A DNA stretch of 64,000 nt, taken from assembly GCA_032358255.1 (NCBI GenBank), contig JAULBX010020077.1, positions 16,313 to 80,312 of the forward strand, written 5' to 3'. This DNA is from Heterotrichella gracilis (taxonomy: Eukaryota > Sar > Xanthophyceae > Tribonematales > Xanthonemataceae). The translations under genes and the position numbers were made by a program. A model generated the notes under the pieces. That model did not search any database. It saw only the letters and a list, made by a program, of their open reading frames with translations, and had not been told where the DNA came from. Below, piece by piece: positions 49,143 to 61,879 of the stretch. Within the stretch, counting starts at the first letter, position 1, and every line of letters starts with the position of its first letter.

Positions 49143-51954
49143 CTATGCACTCGTTGAACTGTACTTTCCCACATAGCTCTCAACCAGCTTCTTTATCTTG
49201 TGCTTGCGCGCCTCGGTGAAAAACTCCACAGGGTTTGCGTTCTTGCCTGGCGGTGTGGCGCTCATGACCTTCTCCACAACCTTCTTGGCGACCAGCTTGA
49301 AGGTCTCACGGGTGAGGGTTTTGCTCTTCCAGGCAGGGCCGAGCAGCTCCTTGACGTAGAGGGTGAGTGAGCCATGCAGCGCCTGCATCGCCAGCGCGGC
49401 ATCGCCCGATGCCATCTCACCACCCGAGTCTGGAGACGGAGTCCAGTTGTCACCAGCTGCCCTGGATGCTCCCGCTGGCCCCTGCGATGACGAAACAGCG
49501 GTGAGCATGGGACCTAGCAGCACATGCGGGCATGCAGGACAGAATGCCTGTATTGACAGCACAGCAGGACAGCATGCTAGGACAGCATGCAGCACTATGC
49601 TCGAACCCAGGCTTCGGGTGCCAAGCAGGGCACAAAATGCACATGAGCCATGCAATGCAAAATTGTCTGGCTGTATCTACTAGGCATGCATGGCCAACAA
49701 CCAGGATTCATCCTCCCTACCTGCTTTGGTATGGGTGGCGCCGAAAAGGGCGTCCTGGTGGACGCGCCATTTGGCCTCCTGGGGTCAGGAGGGGCAGCAT
49801 ATGCTGGCACAGGCTGGCTGGACACCCCAGGGGCGGCAAAGTCTGCCTGCCCAGTGCCGCTCCCATACACTGCCCCTGATGCTCCGGCCAATCCTGTCGC
49901 GGCTGGTGCAGCAGCTGGAGCTACCAGGGAGTTGAGGTCAGACAGGACTGCATCGAGGGACATGGGCGCAGCTGGCGGCGCCATGCTGGCCCCCGCTGCT
50001 GGAGCAACGAGGCTGGTGAGGTCCGACAACGCTGCATCAAGGGCTGACATGCCAGCGGGCGCATCGGGTGCTGGTGGTGGCGCACCATAACCACCATTGG
50101 CGGTCTGCGCTGCGTCGGGAGCTGGCTGGTGAACGCTCTGTGGGGGCCGCAGCGCTGTCTGGTCTGCAATGCCGTTTGGACCCATACCGTAGTTTGCTGT
50201 GGGCAGCGGAGGAGTAGGCATTTCCACACTGCTGTCATGATGCCAAGCACCGTCTGGGTACATGGGGGCAGGTGGCTGCGCAGGAAACGGCTGCATGGGC
50301 TGCCTGTCGAGTGGTGCAGCACCTCGCCAATCCGAGGGGGCCTCCTTGGCATTGCTGTGCAGTGGCGGCGGCGGCGGCGGCGGCGGTGGCGGTGGCAGCT
50401 GCGGCGCTACAGGCAGACTGGTGGGTGGCGGTGGAGGTAGGGATGGTGATGCTTCATGCAGGCCGGGGCGTGGAGGTGGAGGTAGGGGTGGCGGTGCTTC
50501 ATGCAGGCTGGGGCGTGGAGGTGGAGGTAGGGATGGCGGTGCTTCACGTAGCCCGGGGCATGGAGGTGGAGGTAGGGATGGCGGTGCTTCAGGCAGGCTG
50601 GGGTGATCAGGCTGCCCTGGCAGCGCCTCATCCGGCACCACATCCCACCTGCGTTTGCGCTGCCGCTGCGCCCTGGCTGGGGCAGGAGGGAGGTCTGTAG
50701 GGGTGCCTCCATGTGGCGGGCTGTTGCCATTTGAAGGTGGGTCCTGATGCCGGTCCCATGCGGGCAATGGGCCATCGCTAGCTGCAGGCCTGGCGGGCCG
50801 GTCCCATTCGGGCTGGCTGGGCGCCCCTCCAGCTGTGGTACTGTCGTGGCGGGCACCATCCCGGTCCCTGCCACGATCCAGGTCCCTATCGCCCTCCCTG
50901 TCTCGCTCCCTGTCCCTTTCACCTGGAACCCAGCTTCGGGATCGTGGCCTGTGGATGCAACCGGCAGGTAATGAGCGCAACTGCCAAAGCAGCAGGTTTG
51001 CGAATGTGCCAAGCCAACTAATGTGGTTATCCTGCCAGTGCCAGTGGTGCTACAGATGCCGTGGCAACTACAGCTGCCAGCGTTATGCGGCCATAACTTA
51101 TGCCAGTCGCCAATGTTGCAGGGCCAATTCACATCATTTGATCCATATCTTGTGCATTACCCAGGCAAACCACTCAATGTACAACTGTGCCACACCTTTC
51201 CGAGCCCTGCAGGGCGATCCGCTTCATGATGCCCATGAAAAACGCCGACTTGTTGCGCACAGCACCCAGGTTGGCGTGCTCCAGCCCATCCAGCGCCTCT
51301 GCGGCTTCCACCTCGTTCAGTGCTGCCAGCTGGCGCAAGCAAGGTGCGTCCAGGTCTGCTGGCCTCAACCGGCTGTCCTTGTAGAGGGCATCCAACCTGT
51401 CACTGGCACGGGGAGGCAAGCTGATATGCCCGTCTCGTACAGAATGCTCGTGCCGGTCACTGTCGCTTGGTGACCGAGGTCGATAGCCTGAGGACCTGCA
51501 GCACACACACGCACAGATAGTGTGACCCAGTGGCATCAGTACCTGTATGTGATAGCGACGCAAGCAACATGTGAGCAGTTCACCCAGACCACCAGGCAGA
51601 GTACTTGATATGTCCCTGTTCAGCATACCTTCTTGGCATCGGGTTATGCTCTTCCCACCCATACTTTGCTACATATGGGTCCACCCTCCCACTGGAGCTC
51701 GCATAGCGTTCTCTGGTCCTACCCGGGGATGAGTTTGGCGCGCGATCTGCTGCACAAACAGAGGCTGTCAGCAGGGTGCCAGCTTTGATGGTTGTGTACT
51801 GAGCTGGAGCTTGAGAGCAGATATTACCAGAAGTTGACTGAGGCTCTCCTCGCGCACGGTCTGACCAGGGATCTGATGGCTGGGAGCCATTGTTGTGCAG
51901 GCTGGCACCCGCCTCGGACTGGGAAGGGGTTGGGCTTGGTTCAACAGTACCCAT
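49143..51954 (-). CDS. Proline-rich nuclear protein with hnRNP-Q/R-like N-terminal domain and SRI-like C-terminal domain
   Basis: Five phase-consistent exons (51828-51954, 51629-51749, 51196-51495, 49721-50948, 49143-49481) encode about 704 residues from ATG 51954. Residues ~110-180 contain LAALNEVEAAEALDGLEHAN, then LGAVRNKSAFFMGIMKRI. This resembles the acidic N-terminal unit of hnRNP Q/R, which has NEEGALAVLQ... and HVQNKSAFLCGVMK. An Arg/Asp/Glu repeat follows (RDRERDREGDRD), then a nuclear-type RQRKRRWD, then 15-residue proline repeats (EAPPSLPPPPRPGLH type) and a poly-Pro run. The C-terminal ~80 residues (LYVKELLGPAWKSKTLTRET, FKLVAKKVVEKV, HKIKKLVESYVGKY) fit the SRI fold, which in Set2 binds the phosphorylated CTD of RNA polymerase II. 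There is no catalytic or RRM domain. I infer a transcription-coupled RNA-processing adaptor. Confidence 0.7.
50425..50605 (-). repeat. 45-bp minisatellite coding proline-rich repeats
   Basis: About four units of 45 bases encode the 15-residue repeat (L-H/R/P-E-A-P-P-S-L-P-P-P-P-x-P-G) in the SRI-domain protein. Units are near identical and in frame, so copy number can vary without breaking the protein. Confidence 0.9.
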
Positions 51955-53033
51955 GGCGTCCAAAGCAGTTCACCAGATGCCTACGACTGCTGGCAGAACA
52001 CAGCGTGGCCAGGCATGCTGTCACGATACTGCACCATCAGCTGTGGAGTTGTCTCCAAGCTTTTATGCCTGCGCAGGAAGAACGATGGCAGCTGTCAAGA
52101 CCTTGCAGTCACAAAGGTTCCACACTGTTGTAAGGCACACTTGTCTGGATGGGAAGCACAAGCTGACAGAAACATAAATGGGGTGCGACTCAAAACGGTG
52201 CAATCACACTGCACAGCAAATGCCACCAAATGGTGGCTGTACCAGCAATTTGTACAGCGTTCCCTATCTGAGGTTGCTTTCAAACGGCAACAGGTTACGC
52301 ACCGCAACGTGCATCAGCAGCAAAAGGAGCTCAACGCTGAGTGCTCACCCTCCCACCATTTGGCATCTTGTTTATGTATCACCCGTCATTATTTCGCCTC
52401 CCGACACCACAAAGTTGGCAACAACAGAAACCCACTTGCATCAGCAACAATACACAAGTGGCATTCTTATGCTGGCGTATGTGCGTGCCAAGGTGTCAAG
52501 GTGTAATGACAATGAGAGCTCTCCGAACACGTTCAGACTGCAGGTTCCCCACAGCAACCAAGTGTAGCTGTCATGCTGTAGGCATATCGCCAGACAACCG
52601 AAGAGTTAGATAGAGGCAGACGAGTTGATACAGCGCACTGTGTCTTCTCTGGTGCACGCTGAAGTGGCATCGTCGTGGACACTGATGCATTGTGTTTTGT
52701 GATAAGAGCTGAAGATGGGACGGGAGAGGCGGGCCCCAGCAATTTGTACTAAAAACAATTGTTTACATAAAGTGCACTCACCAAGCTATTTGCAAGTTGA
52801 TCCCGAAGTCGTTGCTGCTACAGGTATTTCTTCTGCTTTCAACCTGTTGCAACACCAACACCAGGGCTCTAGCAAGCCCCCACTGAGCGTTGTTCAAAAC
52901 GCCCATCTACTTTTCTGGGCTGCCCTGCTGCGTTTGAAACCTCGCTCTCTGCACCTTGACTACCTATTAACCAACAGTATTCGATAGGGCAAAGACCCTG
53001 GGGCAATATGTGTAACTAACAGCTGAAGCCACC
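51955..53033. promoter_or_regulatory. Divergent promoter region SRI-domain protein / FIP37
   Basis: About 1.08 kb between two outward-facing start codons. No exon chain or named element found. The CACC immediately before the FIP37 ATG gives a strong GCCACCATGG start context. Confidence 0.4.
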
Positions 53034-55130
53034 ATGGACGAGGTAATATGCATGCATGCAACATCATTTTGATAGTGGTTGCCCACTGCAGTTGCCCCTG
53101 CTCATCTTTGTGGGCTTCAGACGGTGGGTGATTACTGGCAACGTTGCATGCAGAGTGACTTGTATGGGGAAGACATATACGGCGATACAACACTAGACTT
53201 CAATGATGCATCGGCGCAGCAAGCTGGTGATGCCCACGAGGTGCGTTCTGTGGGTTATGTTGACAGGCAGCTAGTGATATGTGTCTCAAACGGAGACGTT
53301 TTTGTTGCAGAACCATAAAGTGGAGCTGCAGCACACCCTGCAGGAGGACAGGTAAGTCAACTATGAGCCCCCTTGTGTCATCTATCTTATCCCTGTGTTA
53401 ATGTACCCATTCTTGATCAAGCGCCTCCAACCCTCGCAGACATACAGACCAGGCTCATAGCGTCGCGTCGCTACAGGTGTGTGGGCATCGGTGTGTGCAG
53501 CTTTTGACCAGCCCTGGGGAGGTCAAGGGTGTAACGGTTTGTTTGCCTGTGCAGAGTCAGCTACAACAGACCGCTGCAGAGCTGGAACAGTGGCGGGCGG
53601 CGTTCAGAGATGAGGCAGTTGTAGGCTTGGAAGGGACTGAAGGGGAGCCACAACCTCAAGCCATTGCACAGAGTACCAAGGCGTTGCGGGCTGAGCAGAA
53701 ACGCTTGAAAGAGGAGGTTGACTCCAGTTTGCAACGGGAGGGTGCACTGCACCTGCAACTGGCTGAGAAGAATTTGGAAAACATCAGCTTACGGAAGCAC
53801 TTGCAAAGCGCGCGGCAAGCAGCAGACCCACACATCCTCCAGGTATGCAGTGCGCTCTGCAGCTCCCCTATGGCTCCACCACTCCTGGCGATGTGTCTGA
53901 CACGAGTGCAACTGCGCAGTTGCGACAACTGCTACTGGACCCAGCGGTGCAAAAAGAGTTTGCGCGGTTGCGCAAGGAGGTGGAGGAGAAAGCTCGGGAG
54001 GCGAAAACCGCGCAGGAAGAGCTTCAAGCAGTGACCTTCACCCAGGAATCAAAGGCGGGGCGCATGCTCATGGCCAAATGCCGGGCGTTACAGGTACAGA
54101 CTGGCTTGCGCTGTTTGATATGCCCCTTGATAATTATTATGCTGGTGCTTCAAACTTGAGAAAAACATAATCATAAAGAGACACAGGGCATATTCTTGAC
54201 ACTTGCATTTGGGGCGTTTTCTTGTGTACGCTCCAGTGTCCTTACCTTGTGTCGCAGGTCTTGCATGCCTTGGTGCAGTCTGTTGAGTCAATTTGTTGAT
54301 GCCCAGCTGGGGAATCATGCCTGCATGTGGTTTGGGGGTCGCATTGTGATATCCGCTAACCTACCTACTGGCGTAAGCACCCCAACCACAGCATGTACAT
54401 GGGTTGCGACGTGCGTTTTGACAGTGTTCATTGAGCTGACTGGACGTGCAGGATGAGAACGAGGACATGGGGCGCGAGCTGGCGGAGGGCAAGGTGCACG
54501 GCCTGGAGCGCCAGTTGGCCATGACCAAGGACTGCGTGGAGGAGGTGAAGAGGAACTACATGGAGCTGGAGGACCACTGCCACACACTGGACGAGGAGAA
54601 CGAGGAGCTGCAGCAGGAGATTTTCACCTTGCGGGCCAAGCTCACTGAGGCCTCTGAGCACCTGCCACAGGTATGTTGCCTGGGGCTGCGGATGTGGCCT
54701 TCTGGTGGTCCAGCAAATGCATGTGATCTGCTGGGTCAAAGCTTGCACAGGGTTATTGGCTGTCCACCAGGTGGAAATGCTGGTTCAAAGCTGCAAAGGA
54801 TGCATATACCATATGCCATTACAGTGCACTTACCAAGTGCGCCTACGGAGGGAATGCATCCACCAACAGTGGCCACGTGGCATGCATTCCTGTCCATCAC
54901 AAGTCGCTGCCAAAATACCTGCCCCATGTGTAGATGCCACTGACTTCCAAAAAAAATGGGTGCAGAACTATGGACTCATACTGGGGAAGGGATCAGGCGA
55001 CAGAAAGTACAGTGGCAGCAGACCGCACAACAGCGGCATGGGGCCTCCGCCAGACCGCAGCCGGTTGCCGCCAATGCTTGACAAAAGCGGTGACGCTGGG
55101 AGGTTTTCCGGCCGCAAGCGCATGCGATAG
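53034..55130 (+). CDS. FIP37: FIP37/WTAP, m6A methyltransferase complex subunit
   Basis: Eight phase-consistent exons (53034-53042, 53121-53240, 53311-53351, 53440-53476, 53555-53842, 53920-54093, 54452-54670, 54966-55130) encode about 350 residues, near the size of plant FIP37 and animal WTAP. The family core is plain: TFTQESKAGRMLMAKCRALQ, then ENEDMGRELAEGKVHGLERQ, then LAMTKDCVEEVKRNYMELED, matching the conserved S-x-x-G-x-x-L-M-A-K-C-R block and following coiled coil. The N-terminal half is also coiled coil (SQLQQTAAELEQW..., EQKRLKEEVDSSLQ). The C-terminus is Arg/Ser/Pro-rich and ends GRKRMR, a likely nuclear signal. In plants and animals this protein anchors the MTA/MTB (METTL3/14) writer in nuclear speckles. 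The first coding exon is only nine bases (M-D-E). The last acceptor is weak. Confidence 0.85.
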
Positions 55131-56472
55131 GGCTGCCAACTCCTGGGACGCCTGCTCGCCACCCATTGGGCAACAGCCTCCCAACCTGTAACACAATCTC
55201 AGTGAAAAGAAAATTACCTCATATGTTTGGGCCAGCCCAGGATTGCACGCACAGATCATGCTGCTGGATAGTACCAATCCACGGGAGGACTGTCCTTGGA
55301 ATGCAAGCGGTGCCGTGTTCCAAGTACACCTAGAAAAATTGAGGTCCCGAGCTGGACCTGAATAGAGCACCTGCTTTAGCTTGCCAGGTTTCAAGCCTTT
55401 GCTATGACGCGCACGTAGCGCAAGGCTGTTGAATGTGGTTGCAGCTGGTCTTTGGAATTTTACTCCTGTATATGTTGCACGTTGTCGAATGGCAACTGCA
55501 GCAACAATTTTCCGTAATATTCTTGCTTGTGGGCTGACAGGTTCATACCTTAGTGAATGATATCTTTGACAAGCAAGATGGGTGTCATAATAAAACAGCA
55601 CGCCTCAGGTCGGCCCATGGAACCGTTGACCTTGATATATACATTGATTGTATAGAATTTCTCCTCGTGTATGATTGTGGTACATCATGCACATCATACT
55701 CTAGGGATCTGTCTCAATAGTTGCTAAATTATTTCTATCTCTTTGAGATTGATCCAATGTTTTTTCAGTAGGTCAGAAGTTGTGCTTGCACAGCAATGAA
55801 TTCTGACTCAGGTGCCCTGGACCCTCCGCTCAGGGAGACTCCAGTCCAAATAATTGGCAAATGAACCCACAAGGGGTTAAAATTAGCTTCTACAGCAAGG
55901 TTTGCTCGGGGATCCTTGATAGTAGCTAGCACCCTTGCCTTGGCGCCTCGCCTTCTCTTTTAAATTGGCCAGGGCATACCGACTGACAATCAGAGTTTGT
56001 ATCATTTGTGAACCTTCAAAATTACGTTGACGCTTCCTGTTTAGGATCTTCAAGATTGATCGCACACTGTGGCACCAACCACAGACAACATGGGGGTGAC
56101 AAAGGTGACACCAGTGGCACATTGCTGGCTGGGACCCAACTGTTGACTGTGATACCCCACCTTGGAAACCCCCGCAATTTTTGTTTCTTTTGGTTGCAAT
56201 ATCAGGTACAAAGGCTAACACTTCGAGGCAATATATAGATAGTGTTGGATTGCTGAGCCACAGGACTGCAAGCCCCTCGCAACAGCAAAGTGGCCTAGTG
56301 GCACCACCAGTTTTCAAACATGCCGCCCGCACATGCCGGTGGGTCCAGCAACGCAAAGCTTGAGCCAAATTGCTGGCGTTCGTTGCAACTTCAGATCGTT
56401 AGTAATGTTTGGTGTTCGATGCAGCGCGTTTAAAAGCTTTTGGGCAGTGATATCTTCAGGGCAACTTGCAAC
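55131..56472. other. Intergenic region FIP37 / CEP295-like
   Basis: No gene supported. Minus-strand frames at 54993-55601 and 55883-56368 have no clear domain. Confidence 0.45.
55187..55191 (+). terminator. TGTAA poly(A) signal of FIP37
   Basis: TGTAA lies 57 bases after the FIP37 stop codon, the same arrangement as at psbO. Confidence 0.5.
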
Positions 56473-59400
56473 ATGACAAAGAAGGTACATGCTCGAAAAA
56501 TGGCACTTTTGAGTGCTCCTGGGGTGTGGCCACTCGCCAGTAAGCAACGATTTTACATATTTCTAGTCAGTTTGACGCAACGAAGCTGCTGCTGTATATG
56601 GAAGGTTGTCACTCCTACTGTCACACATCCATGCATTGTCACTGCACAGTCTCAGAGTTTGCTCCTAATGTTCCACAGCAGCACAAGGACACCTTGCCAG
56701 TCTCCTGGGAAGAAGAGCAAGTCCTGAGGGCAAAGCTTCTTCAGGAAGGAAGGAAGAAGCGTCTGTTGCAAGTGAGAGAACAGGAGAAGCAACGCAGGGC
56801 ACAGTCCACTGCCCACTATAAGGCCGTGGTCACCCATCGCCAGCATGTGATAGGTGCCACCCAGAAGGAGAACTGGGAAGAGCAGCAGGAGGAAGCCATT
56901 CAAAAGCTAGAGGAGAAACAGGCCAGGGCAATAAAGGAGGCAGAGGCTGCCCATGCACTTGCGCTTCTTGAGGCTGAGAGGTCCAAAGCAGCACAGCTGA
57001 ACAAGCAACGGGCCAAAGCAGCAGCAGCTGTCGCAGCCCAGGCACGTTTCCAGCAGGCGCTTGCCAGAAAGAAGCTGTTGAAGGAGGTGGCAACCCTACC
57101 AGAGGTGATCAGGTCAGAAAGGGCAAAGCTTGTCAAGCAAACTGAGCTGGAGCGTGCCCGTCAGATTGTTGAGCAGCACAAGCAGCGGGTACCTGAGCTT
57201 GCGAGCAAGGATGCTGCCCTTCCGCACAAATCCTACACCGCCCCCCACCGTGGGATCGAGCACTTCAAACACACACGATACCACGATGTGTCATGGTGTC
57301 ATGGACAGAACGGCGGTAGCTTGGCTGCAGTGCTTGATGTAGCTGAGCCACCACCAGCAGAAGACGCAGCAGGCCACGGGTACATGCCTCCAGCTGAGAA
57401 CATGGTAACCAGGTAATGTTGCACGACCCATAATTGTTGCCAATGGCGGATAGCATTCACTCGCAGTGATGCATGTTTGTATTGCCACTATATTGCATGC
57501 TTATACTGCTGCCATACATACCCCAAATTTGATGCGCAGCCATCCCTTTGATTTTCCTCACCACTTTCCCGCAGGGATGAGGAGGCAGCCAAGCAGCGCA
57601 AGCAGCAAATCCGCGAGCAGCAGACCATGGTTGCACTTGAGCGGGGCCATGTGGCACAGCTGCGTGCCAGGCTGGAGAGGCAGCGCAAGGAGGTTGAAGA
57701 CCAACTGGAGAGCGTGCTCCAGCAGCAGCGGAGAGACAAGATGGCTCAGCTGCAGCAGCATGCGCGTGCTGGGCCGCAGGGAGCGGATGTGGTCATGAGG
57801 TGAGAAGCTGCAATTGCATGAGGTGGTAATTTTGCCTAACCTACAAGGTCACAATTTTACTAATTTTCACATGGGTAGGATGCACCTATATCACCACACA
57901 TGACCAATGATTTTGCAAGCAATATACTCGTGGCCTGACGATTTACAAAATCAGTGTGTAGCATTATATATTTGCACTTCCCAGTTAACTAAGACGTCCC
58001 TAACACTGGCTTGACTTTGCAGCCAAGCGCAGGAAGCTCTGCGCCAACATCGGCTGCAGCGTGTGTTTGAGGCAGACTTCCTGCCACACTTTCCTCACCA
58101 CCAACAGCAATTTGTCAATGGTATGTCAATGTCATGGTAGACAGTGAAGCACCACATGTAGCCCGCTGTGGAAATTGAGTAGTGTTGAAACAGTAAGTGC
58201 ATGCATTTCTAATTGCACTGGTAATGGTGCGCAGCTTCACATTGATGATCATCATGTTCATATTTGACCTTTTTGTCAATGTCTACTGAGGCACAAAATA
58301 GACTCATGCAATGTTTCTGTTGCAGGTGCGCCCGCTACAGCAGCAGAGCAGTCCTGGACTATTCCTGCGCACTCATCGCCAGCACAAAGCCAGACAGCCT
58401 CTCGAGGAGGTTCAACGCGCTCAGCTGCTGGAGGTGCTGCTGAGCACATTCATGCGCCAATGCAGTCTGCAGCTCATGCTAAGGCGCCCAGCTCAGCCAG
58501 CTCAATCAGCAGCCTCTCAGAGGATGCCCCGGAGCCACAACCTGCACTGCTTGCATGGCACGGTGATGATTCTGACAGCCATGCATCGGGATGCACCCAG
58601 AATCCCCTGGATACACCCACAGCTGCAGCACATGGCGCTGGTCTGGGGTCAGCAGCACAACATATGGACGCTCACCCTCAGTCACCACCACGCAGCAGTC
58701 ACTTCCCACTGCAGTATGTTCCAGAACATGACGCCAGCTGCTCCCAGCGCGGTCAATTGCGCCATGTTGGCACATCACCCATGCCCATCCTTTATGCTCT
58801 CAATCAGCAGGCTCCTGATCTGCAGAGGGCTTCAGCTGCATCCCACAGCTCACTGCACAGCCTTGGTAGCAGTCGTTTGCAGGCCAACCATCCAGCTCAG
58901 GTGCAGGCTACCCCCGGGCAGGCAGAAAGAAGCCCTCAGACAATGAACGGCGACAGCACATCCTGGGGGCGTGCCAGCTATGATGCAGCACCAACTGCTG
59001 TGTGTAAGCATTTTGCTCCGGCTTGTGAATCGCCACGGACGCATCATCCTTCACCGGCCACAGCCTACAATGCGGTGGGTAGCCAGCAGCCAGAATGGGA
59101 AGCCTCCATGGATGTTGATGCACCGCAGTTAGATGCTCAGCAACCCAGCATGTTGGATACCTTTGCTCCAAAACAGCTACAACAGCAAAATGCATCAACC
59201 ACAGCGCTGCCTGCCAAAGCTCGCCAGTCAACACAGGCACCAACACAGGTTACCTCGTCCACTCACATGCCATCAGTCCAGCATGAGGACCCATCCACCA
59301 TGCCGAACCGCACCATGGTCAGCGGCTTCCAACCAGCACCATTGCCCCGCCAGCACCAGCCCATTCAGCAGCCCAGGCCAGCCACTGCCCCTACCACATA

Positions 59401-61181
59401 TGGAACACCAACAGCAGTGACTCAGATCGACAACGACGTTGCCTGCAACAGCGGGTCAGGGTCTGGAATTGGGAGCTACTCATCTGATTTGGCAGCCATG
59501 GAAGGGGAGCTGGCTGCCCTGATTGAGGGGTGGCCTGCTGAGCTGTCTCCGTACTCGGTGCCATCTGAGTCGCCTGGTGTGAGTGACATACAGGGCCTGG
59601 TGGGGGGCGATGCGTCCTGGAGGGGGGTGTCCACGCCTGATGGCCCCTGTTCAGACGATGCAGACAGCGTTGCCACACCTTCAATCATGGCTCATCAGCA
59701 GGTGTTGAACCTTTGTTTCGGCAGAAATGCCAATAATTGTACAACATGTACATGCGGTTATTGAGCTATCAGACTGGTGCCCACTAGCTTGTTAAGCTCA
59801 TTTCACAGCTATGCTTATTTTTAACAATAAAAAGTTGGATAAGATGACTAGCAATCTCATCTGTGAACCTCATGCTATGCTATGGTAACAATGTTTACTC
59901 TTAAATGCCCATGTTTGTGCAGGATACAAGCCCAGGTATTGGCAGCCCAGATTCACTAGCAACATCAGAGTGCATCTCTGAAGCAAACCGCTTGCTCAGA
60001 ATGCTGGACCCAAGTTGTTCCAAGGAAGAGGATGGCGCTGGGGACTCTGGGTTGCAACATGACTGGCTACCCTCGACCTCAGCAGGCACATTGTCAAGTG
60101 CTGACAGCGTCTTCGGTGTGCTGAGCAAGCAGGTAAGAAACAAATTATCAGCAATTGTACCACATTCAATGAAGAAAATGAACATCTCCGTTGTTTGTTG
60201 CACGGCATCAGTTACTGCCTATGTTCTTAGCCGGAATCCACTTGCTGCAGTGCGCCATTAAGAAACAGCAATTAAACTAAAAAATATATACGAAATTACG
60301 CATGCTATCTGCATCCCCTATGAGAAAGCCTTTTGACATGCATCGCGCAGGACCAGCTCTTGGTGAAGCAGCACGTGAAGTTTGTTGTCAAGGGAAGGCA
60401 TTCGAGATCAGTTGATACAGCCACAGCGGGCGACCTTTCGGCCAGTTTTTCTCAAGACAGTCTCCGGCGGTATTTTACCAATCTCACTCCCATCCAAGAA
60501 GATTTCGAGGAACAGATTGGACCTGGTACGAATGTTTGGATTATTGTATGCAGTTTTCATATGCGTCACATTGTGTTTGCACGCATTATGCTGCTGTTTG
60601 ATATTGGACCACATTTAAAATAGTTATATCGGCATTTTTGATCTTCACTTGTGAGACCAAATGCGGCCAACAATCTGTGTATCCTGCACTGATTCTTAAA
60701 ATCTTAGCCATTTGGGTTTGCCTAATCCAAATTGTTCATTACATGGACAAGGCGAGGCGAGGCTGCCCAGTGAAAACTAACTGCATTGATCTGGTGCTCA
60801 GATGCAGAGCAAGCTCCAAGCACGCATTCCACTCCAGCTGGACCTGCGGGTTCCCCAACCAGCATCGACACCCTCAGCCTGCTGGACCGGGTGGACAAGC
60901 TGTCGCCAGCAAGGATGCGCGAAATGTCCCAGCTTGCCGACTTCCTCCCAAGCCCATCCGAGCACCAGCCTGCTGGCACCAACACCCAGAGTGACAGCAG
61001 TGTGACAGCTGGCACCTGCACCGTCTCTGACCTGCTTAACGTCCTGTCCCTTGGGGATTGCCCTGACTGCGCAGAATCCCTGAGGAGCTACTCCAGCACA
61101 CCGTCTGGGGATGCATCTGGGGATGGCAGCGGTACTGCCGGCTCCACACCCAGGCTGGCAGGGCTGTTGGTGGAGGGATAA
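56473..61181 (+). CDS. CEP295 (Ana1)-like centriole protein
   Basis: Eight phase-consistent exons (56473-56539, 56650-57412, 57575-57799, 58023-58120, 58326-59701, 59923-60132, 60351-60525, 60802-61181) encode about 1,097 residues. The start MTKKVHARKMALLS, followed by EGRKKRLLQVREQEKQRRAQ and a long Glu/Lys/Gln/Ala coiled coil, matches the N-terminal plan of animal CEP295 (basic start, then a RR+LRLLQVREQE block). Residues ~200-235 (ALPHKSYTAPHRGIEHFKHT) end the coiled-coil half. The remaining ~700 residues are low-complexity Ser/Pro/Gln/His sequence with short leucine-rich motifs (SIDTLSLLDRVDKLSPARM, VSDLLNVLSLG). In animals CEP295/Ana1 converts centrioles to centrosomes and sets centriole length; in an alga this would mean basal-body maturation. 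I see no ANN domain, so the assignment rests on the N-terminal region. Confidence 0.6.
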
Positions 61182-61634
61182 ATGGCCAGCAGAGGTGGCT
61201 CACACCAGTCCTTGTCCAGCCTCCTGTCCAGTCCACTGGGCATGTTGCAGCAATAGCCCAAGTCATGTGCGGTTGGGGCGCTCTCCCCCAAGAGAGGCTA
61301 ATTTTGCCAAACTATATAGCCACTTCTTGCAGTGCACTGCAGCTGTAGGGGTGCCGGCAGCAGCAGACTTGGCGTGGTTCCATGTCATGGGTTGTGTCAC
61401 TAGCTGCTGCATTTGTGCTCAGTGTGCATTGAAAAACCGCCCTATTTCCCCTGTCAACATAGACTTACCTGCCCATATTTTTGGCTAGCTGCTTGATGTT
61501 GGGGAGGGAGCGCCATGTATCCATTCTCATGGTCTTGTGTCCCTGGCGATTACTATTTGGCTCGACAGGTTGCAAGAGTAGTTGCGCTGCTGGGAAGAAC
61601 TACTATTCTGGAGCTATATTTGGTGTAGAAACAA

Positions 61635-61740
61635 GAGTCCTCTCTCCATCTGCCATCCTCAATCAGCAAATGAAGCGTGGCTGGGCATGCCATTGCTATA
61701 CTGCAGCAACAACGATACTGATGGGCTGCTAGGGTAGTCA
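61635..61740 (+). repeat. Left copy of a ~100-bp direct repeat
   Basis: The stretch from GTCCTCTCTCC through TGGGCATGCCATTGCTATAC to GGGCTGCTAGGG recurs at 63811-63907 in the same orientation with roughly three-quarters identity by eye. The two copies bracket ~2.1 kb. Confidence 0.75.
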
Positions 61741-61879
61741 GCACAGATGGGGGCACCCTACCGGCTAGGATTTTCAGCACAGACATGAACCCTAATTGCC
61801 CAGCAGATTAGCAAGGGGGATAAATAAATATATAAGGGGGACTCACGTCGCCCGTTTCCCACTGACCAGGGTGCAGCAT

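Noticed and set aside
54993-55601. 202-codon minus-strand ORF overlapping the FIP37 last exon
   Set aside because: Antisense to a supported exon, no domain, no start context.
55883-56368. Minus-strand ORF ending in VSRYALANLKEKARRQGK
   Set aside because: The tail looks somewhat protein-like, but I find no partner exon or family; it may be a decayed fragment. Not enough to call a gene.
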